NCBI GenBank assembly: GCA_902521005.1
Contig: CABYPZ010000011.1
Span: 1-35,918, forward strand
Length of the DNA: 35,918 nucleotides
Reading direction: 5' to 3'
Source: an uncultured Pelagibacteraceae bacterium
GTDB taxonomy: Bacteria > Pseudomonadota > Alphaproteobacteria > Pelagibacterales > Pelagibacteraceae
Below, piece after piece: positions 16,546 through 25,042 of the stretch; the stretch's first letter is position 1; every line of letters begins with the position of its first letter. The position numbers were made by a program, and so were the translations under genes. The notes beneath the pieces are model-generated. The model saw only the letters and a list, made by a program, of their open reading frames with translations, made no database searches and was not told where the DNA came from.

Positions 16546-17061
16546 TTAGAATTTTTTGAAAAAATTGAAAATGTAACTATTAGCCCCAGGGTTTTTACTA
16601 CCTAAACTAGCATTAGATACATGATTATAAGAAAATCCAAATTTAGTATCTGCTGAAGTATTAATTGAAAATTGAACTTCAGTCTTAAATTCAATGACAT
16701 GTCCCAAATCTTTTCCATCTCCTTCATGATATAATCCTGGCGTAAAAGAAGGTGTAAAATCTAAATCGCCTAAATTATAATGTGCTTGAATTCCTGTATA
16801 TAAATAAGCTGCCTGATTTTCAGTTAAGAAAAAACCTGTGACTGGTGAAATTTCCCCCAGTACACTTTCTCTAATCAAATTTTCATTTTGATGTTGCAAA
16901 CCGAACAATAAAGCTCTTTGACCATCATCACTAAAGTCAAACATACCAGAATAAAAGTTAATTTCATTATCATTTATATTCTCATCTGATATTGATGGAC
17001 TTATTAAAATAAAAGAAAAAATAAAATAAATAGTAATTTTTAATTTTTTTGTCATATGCAT
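16546..17061 (-). CDS. PagL-like outer membrane protein (acyloxyacyl hydrolase / lipid A 3-O-deacylase family)
   Basis: Small outer-membrane beta-barrel related to PagL, which removes an ester-linked acyl chain from lipid A. The 171-residue precursor has an N-terminal signal peptide (to about residue 25, ISPSISDEN). Alternating amphipathic strands follow, with a C-terminal strand ending in Phe, typical for barrel insertion. The PagL signature appears as NHVSNAS with His147 and Ser149, followed by KNPGANSY. The acidic third residue expected about 12 positions after the serine appears to be Asn161, so activity is uncertain. Two ATGs lie close together at the start (MHM). The gene begins 3 bases after ccmH. 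Confidence 0.78.
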   Translation of the reverse strand: MHMTKKLKITIYFIFSFILISPSISDENINDNEINFYSGMFDFSDDGQRALLFGLQHQNENLIRESVLGEISPVTGFFLTENQAAYLYTGIQAHYNLGDLDFTPSFTPGLYHEGDGKDLGHVIEFKTEVQFSINTSADTKFGFSYNHVSNASLGSKNPGANSYIFNFFKKF

Positions 17062-17064
17062 TCT

Positions 17065-17442
17065 TTATTTTTTATGCTCATTAATAAACACTTTTTTGTA
17101 AATTAATAGACCTCCAAATACAAACAAAATCAATGGAAATACCCACAACAGTAAATTTTTTTTATTAAACTCTGGGTCGTAAACAATCCACTCACCATAA
17201 AGTGTCTTAAGATAATCATAAATCTCATCTTCAGACTCTCCTTCTTGAAGTTTATTTTTTATTAACATTTTAATTGTTAATGCAAAATCAGATTGGGAGT
17301 CATAAACAGATTGCCCTTGGCATATCAAACATCTTAAATTTTTAGATATCTTATCAACATCCTGATTTGCTTGAACATGTGAGGTGATATTAAAAATATA
17401 CAAAAAAAAAAATATAATAAAAAATATTTTAAAGATTTTCAT
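17065..17442 (-). CDS. ccmH: Cytochrome c maturation protein CcmH
   Basis: Periplasmic thiol-disulfide protein that keeps apocytochrome c haem-binding cysteines reduced and works with CcmF and CcmG. The 125-residue precursor has a signal peptide (about 1-25), the redox motif LRCLICQGQSV with Cys38 and Cys41, and one C-terminal membrane helix (about 97-118). It corresponds to the short, N-terminal type of CcmH without the TPR domain, so a separate CcmI would be expected, but none is next to it. Its start overlaps ccmG by 14 bases. Confidence 0.95.
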   Translation of the reverse strand: MKIFKIFFIIFFFLYIFNITSHVQANQDVDKISKNLRCLICQGQSVYDSQSDFALTIKMLIKNKLQEGESEDEIYDYLKTLYGEWIVYDPEFNKKNLLLWVFPLILFVFGGLLIYKKVFINEHKK

Positions 17443-17959
17443 TTATTATTTCAAATAATTCAGTAACATTTTCTTGATTTAAAGGACCAACATATCTTTT
17501 TAATATTTTATAATTTCTATTTACTAAATATGTTTCTGGTACTCCGTAAGCTCCAAGAGAAACTGATATCAAACCATTTTTATCAACTATAATTGTATCA
17601 TATGGATTCCCAAGCTCATTTAAAAATTTAATAGAATTTTTCTTTTTATCTTTATAATTAATCCCAATTAAATTTAGTTTCTTTTTATCCTGGAGATAAA
17701 TTAAAATTGGGTGTTCATCTCTGCAAGGTAAGCACCAGGATGCCCAAATATTAATTAATGAGTAATCTGAACTCTGAATTAATTCATAAGCGTTAATTTT
17801 TTGATTAGAAAATAATTCTCTACTTTCAAAATTAGATATCTCAGTATTGGTGACTTTATTTGGAGAGTAAATGTTTGACTTATTTAATCCAAAAAAAAAT
17901 ATAATAAAAATAAACAATAGTGAAGAAAATATTAAAATAAATTTAATTTGTTTATTCAT
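17429..17959 (-). CDS. ccmG: Cytochrome c maturation thioredoxin CcmG (DsbE)
   Basis: Membrane-anchored periplasmic thioredoxin that reduces CcmH or apocytochrome c. The 176-residue protein has one N-terminal membrane helix (about 7-24) and a thioredoxin domain with WASWCLPCRDEHP, catalytic Cys76 and Cys79. A conserved cis-proline segment YGVPETYLV follows near residue 140, with GVPET being the CcmG hallmark. It overlaps ccmF by 8 bases and ccmH by 14, so all three are made from one transcript with coupled translation. Confidence 0.96.
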   Translation of the reverse strand: MNKQIKFILIFSSLLFIFIIFFFGLNKSNIYSPNKVTNTEISNFESRELFSNQKINAYELIQSSDYSLINIWASWCLPCRDEHPILIYLQDKKKLNLIGINYKDKKKNSIKFLNELGNPYDTIIVDKNGLISVSLGAYGVPETYLVNRNYKILKRYVGPLNQENVTELFEIINENL

Positions 17960-19829
17960 ATTTTTTTTTAAAAAGACTTACTAAACCCCCAAGGGCAATC
18001 AAAATTGTAGACATCCAAATCCAAATCATAAAAGGTTTTGTTTGGTATCTAACATTAAAAATTTCTTCTCCTTTTATTAAATTCATCACTATAAATTTGT
18101 CTGCAAATGCTGAAGTAATAATATCTGCTTCACTTGTAAGAATATTTGGTTCATTATATATCCTAACTTCAGGAAACATAGATACTGAGCTATTATTATT
18201 AACAATTTCAAAATTAGCAACTAGAGACTTGTAGTTATCTTTTTCAAATGTTTTAAGATTTAAAAATTTAATACTTTCATTCTTATATTTGAGCTCTTCT
18301 CCAACTTTCATGTTAGCTGAAAATTCATTAGAAAATATAGAATTAAACAAAATACTTAATATAAATAAACTAAATCCAAAATGAGAGATTGATTGTGCAA
18401 TAAGTAATTTTTTTCTAAATAAATCTTTAACTGTTATTAAAAACAAATAAATTGCAGATCCACCAAATATTGTAGAAATTAATATACTTAAAGACGTATC
18501 TTTAATTATAAAGTAAGATAAAGATAAACAAATTATAAATAAAAATATTCTTAAATAATTAATTTTTTTAAAATTATCCTTTATCCATCTAAAATTTGGT
18601 CCAATAGACATAAAAATCAAGAAAGGTATTAAAAAAGGGATTAAAAGTTTGTTATAAAAAGGTGGTCCAATAGATATCTTTTCATTAATTAAAACTTCTA
18701 TGAAAATTGGATAAATTGTTCCTATCAAAACTACTGATAAAAAATACATCATAAACCAGTTGTTAACTAAAATTGAAGTTTCTTTACTAAAGACGTGTAT
18801 TTGATTTTGAGCATTTTTATCATTTTCCTGATAACTAAAAAATAATATCACAGATAAAAAAATAAGAATAAATAGAAATGTCAGTATAAATATTCCTCTT
18901 TCAGGATCATTTGCAAAAGTATGAACAGAATTTAATATACCAGATCTTACTAAAAATGTTCCACTCATACTAAAAGTGAATGTTGCAATTGATAATATCA
19001 TTGTCCATGATTTTAAAAGGTCACGTTTTTCAAGTACAGTTAAAGTATGTAAAAGTGCAGTTAAACATAACCAAGGTATCAGAGAAACATTTTCAACTGG
19101 GTCCCAAAACCAAAAACCTCCCCAACCTAATTCGTAGTAAGCCCAAATTGATCCAAGTAAAATTCCAATAGTTAAAAAAACCCATGTTAACAATGTCCAT
19201 TTTTTAACATGTTTTGCCCAATCAGAATTAACATTTTTATTTACTAATGATGATAAAGATGCAGAAAATATAATGGAAGTACCCACATATCCCAAATATA
19301 ATATAGGTGGATGAATAGCCAAAGCAGGATCTTGTAAAATCGGATTTAGACCCAATCCTTCTTTAGGTACTGGCATTAAAAGATTAAATGGATTTGAAGT
19401 TAAAATTAAAAATAAAAAAAAACCAGTGATGATTAGTTGTTGAAAAAATATTGTTAAATATCTGTATTTAATTGGTTGTTTTTTTGAAAAAATTACAAAT
19501 AAAAAAATAAACAAAGTAAGTACTAACAACCACAGTAATAAACTCCCTTCATGGTTTCCCCAAGACCCTGAAATTTTGTAGAAAATAGGCTTTGTTGTGT
19601 GAGAATTATTATAAACCGTTTCATTACTAAAATCAGAGATCAAAAAACAATAAATTAAAGATACAAAACTTAAAAAAACACTAAATAGTTGGATAGACAT
19701 CACAGATAATAAATTTGACCCTATGATCAATTTTGTTTTTTTAAACGAATTAAGTGAGTAAAAAAGTAAAAATGACGAGATAGCAAAACCTAACAAAAGA
19801 GAATAATATCCTATTTGACTTGCAATCAA
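17952..19829 (-). CDS. ccmF: Cytochrome c haem lyase subunit CcmF
   Basis: Large polytopic membrane protein that takes haem from CcmE and attaches it to apocytochrome c. The 625-residue protein has many hydrophobic helices and the tryptophan-rich haem-handling WWD motif [20 protein letters not shown] (from about 234). [14 protein letters not shown] segment near 88 and the [11 protein letters not shown] segment near 181 supply conserved histidines. The length is close to that of other CcmF proteins. It overlaps ccmE by 4 bases and ccmG by 8. Confidence 0.97.
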   Translation of the reverse strand: MIASQIGYYSLLLGFAISSFLLFYSLNSFKKTKLIIGSNLLSVMSIQLFSVFLSFVSLIYCFLISDFSNETVYNNSHTTKPIFYKISGSWGNHEGSLLLWLLVLTLFIFLFVIFSKKQPIKYRYLTIFFQQLIITGFFLFLILTSNPFNLLMPVPKEGLGLNPILQDPALAIHPPILYLGYVGTSIIFSASLSSLVNKNVNSDWAKHVKKWTLLTWVFLTIGILLGSIWAYYELGWGGFWFWDPVENVSLIPWLCLTALLHTLTVLEKRDLLKSWTMILSIATFTFSMSGTFLVRSGILNSVHTFANDPERGIFILTFLFILIFLSVILFFSYQENDKNAQNQIHVFSKETSILVNNWFMMYFLSVVLIGTIYPIFIEVLINEKISIGPPFYNKLLIPFLIPFLIFMSIGPNFRWIKDNFKKINYLRIFLFIICLSLSYFIIKDTSLSILISTIFGGSAIYLFLITVKDLFRKKLLIAQSISHFGFSLFILSILFNSIFSNEFSANMKVGEELKYKNESIKFLNLKTFEKDNYKSLVANFEIVNNNSSVSMFPEVRIYNEPNILTSEADIITSAFADKFIVMNLIKGEEIFNVRYQTKPFMIWIWMSTILIALGGLVSLFKKKYE

Positions 19830-20251
19830 TTTTTTTCCTCCAACGCCTCTTTAACTTCGGGTGGCATGTAGTTCTCATCATGTTTTGCTAATATTTTTTT
19901 TGCTTTTAAGTAACTTCTATCATTTAGAAAGCCTTCTGCTACAACTCCTTTACCCTCTCCAAATAAGTTCGGAATAGCACCTGAATAAATAACATTTATT
20001 TCATTTTTAAAATCAGTAATTACAAAATTTACAGTATTTTGACTCATTTGAATTGAGTTTTTCTTCACCATTCCACCAACTCTTATCTTTTTATTGTTAT
20101 CAATTTCATTTAAGCTTTTTATTTCTGATGGTGAAATAAAATATACAACATTTTCTTCTAGAGATTTTAAAATTAAAAAAACAGAAAGAATTAATATTAA
20201 AAATATTGATGATAAAAAAATAAATCTTAACTTAACCTTTTTACCATACAT
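19826..20251 (-). CDS. ccmE: Haem chaperone CcmE
   Basis: Periplasmic membrane-anchored chaperone that covalently binds haem and carries it from CcmC to CcmF. The 141-residue protein has one N-terminal membrane helix (about 9-29), an OB-fold beta domain, and the haem-attachment motif [11 protein letters not shown] with His124 and Tyr128. It lies 11 bases after ccmD and its end overlaps ccmF by 4 bases. Confidence 0.96.
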   Translation of the reverse strand: MYGKKVKLRFIFLSSIFLILILSVFLILKSLEENVVYFISPSEIKSLNEIDNNKKIRVGGMVKKNSIQMSQNTVNFVITDFKNEINVIYSGAIPNLFGEGKGVVAEGFLNDRSYLKAKKILAKHDENYMPPEVKEALEEKN

Positions 20252-20262
20252 GAATAGTAATA

Positions 20263-20496
20263 TTAAATTTTTGAAGTAGAATTAATTTCTAATATTCCTT
20301 TGTATGTTTCCTGGGCGCTAGCAGTTTTCTTTTTTTCTGGATTTAAAGTTTGAAATTTTTCATCAAACTTGGATTGTTCTCTGACCAACTGAGCTTTTAT
20401 AATTATATATAAAGATCCAAAACACATAAAAGTAAATAAAAATGAAGACCAAACATATATACCATAGCCATTCATCAAGATAATTTCGTTTATCAT
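20263..20496 (-). CDS. ccmD: Haem exporter protein CcmD
   Basis: Small membrane protein that helps release haem-loaded CcmE from the CcmABC complex. The ORF encodes 77 residues with one membrane helix (about 12-34) and a charged tail. The segment [12 protein letters not shown] is the typical CcmD start, so translation could also begin at the internal Met8. The upstream ATG overlaps the ccmC stop by 4 bases (ATGA), which favours the longer form. Position between ccmC and ccmE confirms the assignment despite poor sequence conservation in this family. The C-terminal tail is somewhat longer than usual. Confidence 0.88.
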   Translation of the reverse strand: MINEIILMNGYGIYVWSSFLFTFMCFGSLYIIIKAQLVREQSKFDEKFQTLNPEKKKTASAQETYKGILEINSTSKI

Positions 20497-21200
20497 AATC
20501 TATCTAATCCTTTATTTTTTATCTTTATCAGTTCTGTATTATATTTCATCAAAAAAATCAGAAGTGAAAATAGTGCAAATGCCGCAGTCATTAAAGCTAA
20601 GGGTATCAACATAGTGTGGTGTATAGATGTTTTTTCAAATACACTTACTGATGCTGGCTGATGTAAAGTTGACCACCAATCAACTGAATATTTAACTATA
20701 GGTAAATTTACTGCACCTATAAGTGCAATAAATGAAGTGACTTTATTAACTTTTTCTGTGTCCTGATAAATCCTCCAAGCAATAATATAAATAAAATAAA
20801 ATAAACACAATATTAACATTGATGTAATCCTTGCATCCCATGCCCACCATGTTCCCCAGGTTGGTTTACCCCATATTGAACCTGTAACCAAAGCTATTAT
20901 ACTAAATACTAATCCCGATGGTGCTAAACTTTTTGCAATTAATATTGATGGTTTATTTTTAAAAAATAATATTAAAAAAGATAATATCGCAATTGAAGAA
21001 AATATTCCAAGAGATATCCACGCTGATGGAACGTGAACATACATTATTCTAACAGAATGACTTTGTAGATAGTCCTCTGGAGAAAGAATTAAAGCTTCAA
21101 TTAACCCAATAAAAACAATTATAAAAAATAAACCACGAACATACTTTGTTGCTTTTGATGTAATTACAAATATTTTATTAGGTTCAAAATTTTTTAACAT
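20493..21200 (-). CDS. ccmC: Haem handling protein CcmC
   Basis: Polytopic membrane protein that loads haem onto CcmE. The 235-residue protein has six membrane segments and the WWD signature WGTWWAWDARITS (from about 115), with flanking conserved histidines in YVHVPSAW (about 56) and LHQPAS (about 181). It is the first ccm gene here; ccmA and ccmB, which normally precede it, are not in the window. It has a leader of roughly 110 bases containing a stable stem-loop (21257-21311) and a good -10 box. Confidence 0.96.
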   Translation of the reverse strand: MLKNFEPNKIFVITSKATKYVRGLFFIIVFIGLIEALILSPEDYLQSHSVRIMYVHVPSAWISLGIFSSIAILSFLILFFKNKPSILIAKSLAPSGLVFSIIALVTGSIWGKPTWGTWWAWDARITSMLILCLFYFIYIIAWRIYQDTEKVNKVTSFIALIGAVNLPIVKYSVDWWSTLHQPASVSVFEKTSIHHTMLIPLALMTAAFALFSLLIFLMKYNTELIKIKNKGLDRL

Positions 21201-21256
21201 TTTAGAAGTTATATATATTAAAAAATTAAATTGTTTATATTTTTTGATTAAATTCC

Positions 21257-21311
21257 GATCAAGAATACTTTAGAGGGAGATAAATAAGGGAATTTATTAG
21301 TATCCTTGATC
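21257..21311 (-). promoter_or_regulatory. Stem-loop in the predicted 5' leader of the ccm operon
   Basis: On the minus strand GATCAAGGATACT pairs with AGTATTCTTGATC across a 29-base loop, giving a 13-base-pair stem. Its only non-Watson-Crick position is a G-U pair as minus-strand RNA, but an A-C mismatch as plus-strand RNA, so the structure favours the minus strand. Inside the loop AATAA and TTATT can pair around ATTCCC. The stem would begin within a few bases of the transcript start predicted from the -10 box at 21322-21327. Function is unknown. Confidence 0.6.
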
Positions 21312-21321
21312 AGATATACTA

Positions 21322-21327
21322 ATTATA
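21322..21327 (-). promoter_or_regulatory. Candidate -10 box for the ccm operon
   Basis: The minus strand reads AAGTATAATTAG, a perfect TATAAT, about 120 bases before the ccmC start in the 180-base gap after hspQ. At the 16-18 base spacing upstream there is no recognisable -35 (CAAACT or AAACTT). The assignment rests on the -10 match and on its position just before the leader hairpin. Confidence 0.45.
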
Positions 21328-21380
21328 CTTGTAAGATATGTCTAAGTTTGGTGTTAATTGTGTTAGAATATTGACTGCTA

Positions 21381-21701
21381 TTAGTTAGATGGTTTAAAAT
21401 AGGTAGAGCCCTTTTTCCCTGAAAAAATCTCATTTATTAAAGGATGTTTTATTGGTTCATCAGAATCATCCACTAATAAATTTTGTTCAGACACATACGC
21501 CTCGTATGTTACCTCCTCATTCTCAGCTAGAAGATGGTAAAAAGGCTGGTCCTTTCTTGGTCTTACGTTTTTCGGTATTGATTGGTACCATTCCTCAGAG
21601 TTATTAAATTCAAAATCAACATCGTAAATAACACCTCTAAAATCGAAATGTTTATGCTTTACAATATCTCCAATTGAAAATTTTGCTTTTTGAATACTCA
21701 C
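21381..21701 (-). CDS. hspQ: Heat shock protein HspQ (YccV-like)
   Basis: Small protein related to E. coli HspQ, which binds hemimethylated oriC DNA and also acts as a specificity factor for Lon protease. The 106-residue protein matches the family over its length: FSIGDIVKHKHFDFRGVIYDVD near the start, then RPRKDQPFYHLLAENEE and YVSEQNLL. The start is GTG at 21701; no in-frame ATG gives a better fit. It is divergent from yciB with 78 bases between, and 180 bases upstream of ccmC, so it is probably a separate transcript. Confidence 0.92.
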   Translation of the reverse strand: MSIQKAKFSIGDIVKHKHFDFRGVIYDVDFEFNNSEEWYQSIPKNVRPRKDQPFYHLLAENEEVTYEAYVSEQNLLVDDSDEPIKHPLINEIFSGKKGSTYFKPSN

Positions 21702-21779
21702 GATTGTAAATATGGGTATTTAGAAGAAAAAATCAATAAAAAAAATATTAAAGTTTAGTAATTATGTTAATATGTCCTA

Positions 21780-22331
21780 GTGAATAAATCTTTTATCAAA
21801 TTTATCACCGATTTTGGGCCACTGTTAGTTTTTTTTACTTTTTATTATAAAAGTGAAAAAAGTTTAACTGTAGCTATACCTCCATTTATAGTTGCAACTA
21901 TAATTGCTCTAGTAATTGTTTGGTTTTTAGAAAAGAAAATACCAATGGTTCCTTTATTAGGAGGAATATTTATAACTTTATTTGGTGGATTAACGATATA
22001 TTTTGATAATCCAATTTTTATATATATTAAACCAACTATAATAAACATTTTGTTTGGAATTGGATTATTAGTTGGTAAATTTTTTACAGATGAACCTTTA
22101 TTAAAAAAAATGTTGGGTAAATCATTGTCATTATCAGATGAGGGTTGGAAAATTTTAAATTTACGATGGGTTTATTTTTTCTTTGGATTGGCTATATTGA
22201 ATGAAATAGTTTGGAGGACCCAAACTGAGGAATTTTGGGTAAATTTTAAAGTTTGGGGTATTTTGCCTATAACTATTATTTTTACAGCATTTCAATTATC
22301 TATAATAACAAAATTTAAATTAAATGACTAA
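21780..22331 (+). CDS. yciB: Inner membrane septation protein A homologue (YciB/IspZ)
   Basis: Polytopic inner-membrane protein implicated in cell-envelope integrity and septation. The 183-residue protein has about five membrane helices and family landmarks: ITDFGPLLVFF at the N-terminus, FGGLTIYFDNPIFIYIKPTI in the middle, and LNLRWVYFFFGLAILNEIVWR toward the end. The start is GTG at 21780; the nearest upstream ATG runs into a stop at once. The stop overlaps the next gene by 8 bases, coupling the two. Confidence 0.93.
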   Translation: MNKSFIKFITDFGPLLVFFTFYYKSEKSLTVAIPPFIVATIIALVIVWFLEKKIPMVPLLGGIFITLFGGLTIYFDNPIFIYIKPTIINILFGIGLLVGKFFTDEPLLKKMLGKSLSLSDEGWKILNLRWVYFFFGLAILNEIVWRTQTEEFWVNFKVWGILPITIIFTAFQLSIITKFKLND

Positions 22332-22662
22332 CAACCTTAAATTAGTTGTCAATAATGTTTACTTAGATCAAAACCAAAAATTTTTTTTTGAAAAAAAAGA
22401 GTTAAAAATAATATTAGATTTGTATGCAAAAATGGTTTCTGAAGGATCTTGGAAAGATTATGGATTAAATATTTCAAGTAAACAAGTAGGTTTTAGTGTC
22501 TTCAAAAATGCAACTGAAAATGCAAAATATCAAATATGTAAAAACTTTAAGCCAAACAATAAAAACTTAAAATATCTTGTTACAGACTCAAAAGGAAAAA
22601 TACTGAAAAATTCTGATAATTTAGAAAATCTTCTTAGAAATATAAAATGGAAAAAATTGTGA
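22324..22662 (+). CDS. DUF2794 family protein
   Basis: This 112-residue protein belongs to a small conserved alphaproteobacterial family of unknown function. Matching segments are FFEKKELKIILDLYAKMVSEG, then WKDYGLNI, then FSVFKNATENAKYQI; the family typically reads as an RRELxxILxLYGxMVxxGxWRDYA pattern followed by AxFSVFRRAxExPLYxI. No signal peptide or membrane segment is present, so it is cytoplasmic. It overlaps yciB by 8 bases and ends 2 bases before the convergent Bax-inhibitor gene. It is useful as a lineage marker; no activity is known to me. Confidence 0.88.
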   Translation: MTNNLKLVVNNVYLDQNQKFFFEKKELKIILDLYAKMVSEGSWKDYGLNISSKQVGFSVFKNATENAKYQICKNFKPNNKNLKYLVTDSKGKILKNSDNLENLLRNIKWKKL

Positions 22663-22664
22663 AT

Positions 22665-23423
22665 TTATCTTCTTTGACCAAATAATCTTAATAACATGAT
22701 AAACAAATTTATAAAATCTAGATATAATGTTAATGCACCCATAACAGCTTTTTTACCCATTAACTCACCTGTATCAGATGCAGCATACATATTTTTAATT
22801 TTCTGTGTGTCATAAGCAGTTAAACCTACAAAAATTAAAACCCCTAAAATTGAAATAATAAAATACATCATCGTTGACTTCATAAAAATGTTTACTACTG
22901 AAGCAATAATAATACCTATTAAACCCATCATTAAAAAAGATCCCATTTTTGTTAGATCTCTTTTAGTTGTATAGCCATATATACTCATCGCACCAAATGT
23001 TGCAGATGTTATAAAAAAAACTCTAGCCACACTTACACCCGTGTAAACTAAAAGTATCCACGACAAAGAAAGCCCCATAAGAGCTGCAAATATCCAAAAA
23101 ACAGATTGTGCTTTTGCAGCACTCATCTTGTTAATTCCAAAGCTCATGTAAAAAACAATTCCAAGTGGGGCAAGCATTACTACCCATTTTAATCCTGAAA
23201 AAAATAGCGCGTTACCAAAACTCGTGAAACCAGAAATAGCACCTGATGCATCAGTAACAACAGACATCTTAAAAGACAACATTGCAATTATTCCAGTTAA
23301 AAGCACTCCTGTTGCCATATAATTATAAACTTTTAACATGTAGGCTCTTAAGCCTTCATCCATTACTACAGTTTTTTTAGCTGTAGAGGATCTATTCAAG
23401 ATATTGTCTCTATTAAATTCCAT
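22665..23423 (-). CDS. Bax inhibitor-1/YccA family membrane protein
   Basis: Seven-helix inner-membrane protein of the BI-1 family, whose bacterial members act as pH-sensitive calcium leak channels or interact with FtsH. The 252-residue protein has a charged N-terminus with an alphaproteobacterial-style MDEGLRAYMLKVYNYMATGVL segment (about 21-41), seven hydrophobic helices, and the C-terminal LTAYDTQKIKNMY with the conserved Asp near the pore, then LYLDFINLFIMLLRLFG. Length is normal. It stands alone between convergent DUF2794 and divergent aldo/keto reductase genes. Confidence 0.95.
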   Translation of the reverse strand: MEFNRDNILNRSSTAKKTVVMDEGLRAYMLKVYNYMATGVLLTGIIAMLSFKMSVVTDASGAISGFTSFGNALFFSGLKWVVMLAPLGIVFYMSFGINKMSAAKAQSVFWIFAALMGLSLSWILLVYTGVSVARVFFITSATFGAMSIYGYTTKRDLTKMGSFLMMGLIGIIIASVVNIFMKSTMMYFIISILGVLIFVGLTAYDTQKIKNMYAASDTGELMGKKAVMGALTLYLDFINLFIMLLRLFGQRR

Positions 23424-23493
23424 TAATTATATATAATAATATTTTATAATATTTTCAAGGACTCAAAATATATATAACAAATACTTAATTAAT

Positions 23494-24534
23494 ATGAACT
23501 ATAAAAAGCTTGGTAATACAGATTTAGACGTCAGTACTATATGTTTGGGAACAATGACTTGGGGTGAACAAAACACTCAAAATGAGGGTTTTGAACAAAT
23601 GGATTTTGCTTTGGGTGAAGGTGTAAATTTTTGGGATACTGCAGAACTTTATGCAATACCACCCAAAAAAAATACATACGGTAAAACTGAGGAGATTATT
23701 GGAAACTGGTTTGAAAAAACAAAAAAAAGAAATGAGGTAATTTTAGCTACAAAAATTGCAGGGCCTGGATTAGACTGGATAAGAGACGGTGAATATCAAT
23801 ATAATAAAAAAAATATAACTGATGCAGTAAATCAAAGTTTAAAAAGATTAAAAACTGATTTTATAGATTTATATCAATTACACTGGCCAGAGAGAAAAAC
23901 TAATTACTTTGGGAGACTGGGTTACGTTCATAAAGAACAGGATGAAAACTGGAATGATTTCGAAAATATATTAAAGATTTTTGAAGATTTAATTAAAGAT
24001 GGTAAAATTAGGTACATAGGTATTTCAAATGAAACTGCATGGGGTTTGTCAAAATTTTTGGAAATATCTAAAATTAAAAATTTACCTAGAATGATGTCAG
24101 TTCAAAATCCTTATAATTTATTAAATAGGACTTATGAGGTAGGTTTAGCTGAAATATCAATAAGAGAGCAAAGTGGCTTGCTCGCTTACTCTCCATTAGC
24201 TTTTGGATATTTAACTGGAAAATATAGAAATGGACAATTACCAGATAAATCAAGAATGAAATTATTTGGAAATTTTTTTCCAAGATACCAAACTGAAACT
24301 GGTAAAAAGGCTACAGAACAATATTATAATATTGCAAAAAAACATGAATTAGACTTTGCACAAATGAGCTTAAAGTTTTGTGAATTGCAACCGTTTGTAA
24401 CGAGTGTGATTATTGGCGCAACAACAATGGATCAGTTGAAAACTGATATAGAAAGTGTAAATGTAGATCTAAATGAAGAAATTTTAAAAGAAATTAATGA
24501 AATTCAAAAAATTAATCCAAATCCATGTCCTTAA
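23494..24534 (+). CDS. Aldo/keto reductase (Tas-like)
   Basis: NADP(H)-dependent oxidoreductase with a TIM-barrel fold. The 346-residue protein has the catalytic tetrad Asp48 and Tyr53 in FWDTAELY, Lys87 in LATKIAG and His130 in YQLHWPER. The C-terminal cofactor segment reads SVIIGATTMDQL. Length and the LHWPERKTNYFGRLGY insertion resemble E. coli Tas. The physiological substrate is unknown. The last 10 bases overlap the IalB-like gene, suggesting coexpression with it and argG. Confidence 0.93.
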   Translation: MNYKKLGNTDLDVSTICLGTMTWGEQNTQNEGFEQMDFALGEGVNFWDTAELYAIPPKKNTYGKTEEIIGNWFEKTKKRNEVILATKIAGPGLDWIRDGEYQYNKKNITDAVNQSLKRLKTDFIDLYQLHWPERKTNYFGRLGYVHKEQDENWNDFENILKIFEDLIKDGKIRYIGISNETAWGLSKFLEISKIKNLPRMMSVQNPYNLLNRTYEVGLAEISIREQSGLLAYSPLAFGYLTGKYRNGQLPDKSRMKLFGNFFPRYQTETGKKATEQYYNIAKKHELDFAQMSLKFCELQPFVTSVIIGATTMDQLKTDIESVNVDLNEEILKEINEIQKINPNPCP

Positions 24535-25034
24535 TTAAAAAATTTAAAATTTTATTTATAGTAATATTTTCTTTAACAAATTCCGCTTATAGTGGAGAGC
24601 TCAAAAAAGTTGGTAAGTTTAAAGATTGGGAAGTAGTTAAATTGAATAATAATAGTGAAATTATTTGTTATGCACAAACAAAACCTGTTCTTCAATCGCC
24701 CAAATCAAAACAGAGAGAAGCGAGACTATTTGTTTCTTTTAGACCAAATGACAAAATTTCTGATGAGATAAGTATAACATCTGGATACGAGTTTAATAAC
24801 CAAAATTCTGTTTTAGCAACTTCAGGTAAATCAAAATATAAATTTGATATTACCCAAGACAATTTTGCATGGATTGCTAGCAATAAAATAGAAAAGAAAA
24901 TGATTAAAACTATGAAGAGGGGATCAAGAATTATGATTACAGGATATAATCAATCAGGATCTCAAACAATTGATCACTATTCACTATTAGGTTTTACAAA
25001 AGCTTACAATGCAGCAAAAAAGAGTTGCACTTAA
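24525..25034 (+). CDS. IalB-family exported protein
   Basis: Periplasmic protein of the invasion-associated locus B family, widespread in alphaproteobacteria, most of which are not pathogens; its role is unclear. The 169-residue precursor has a signal peptide (about 1-22, ending NSAYS), then the typical VGKFKDWEVV segment and a cysteine (about 48) that could pair with the C-terminal Cys168 in KKSCT. No enzyme motif is visible. The start lies inside the end of the aldo/keto reductase gene, and argG begins 8 bases after its stop. Confidence 0.85.
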   Translation: MSLIKKFKILFIVIFSLTNSAYSGELKKVGKFKDWEVVKLNNNSEIICYAQTKPVLQSPKSKQREARLFVSFRPNDKISDEISITSGYEFNNQNSVLATSGKSKYKFDITQDNFAWIASNKIEKKMIKTMKRGSRIMITGYNQSGSQTIDHYSLLGFTKAYNAAKKSCT

Positions 25035-25042
25035 TTAAATAA

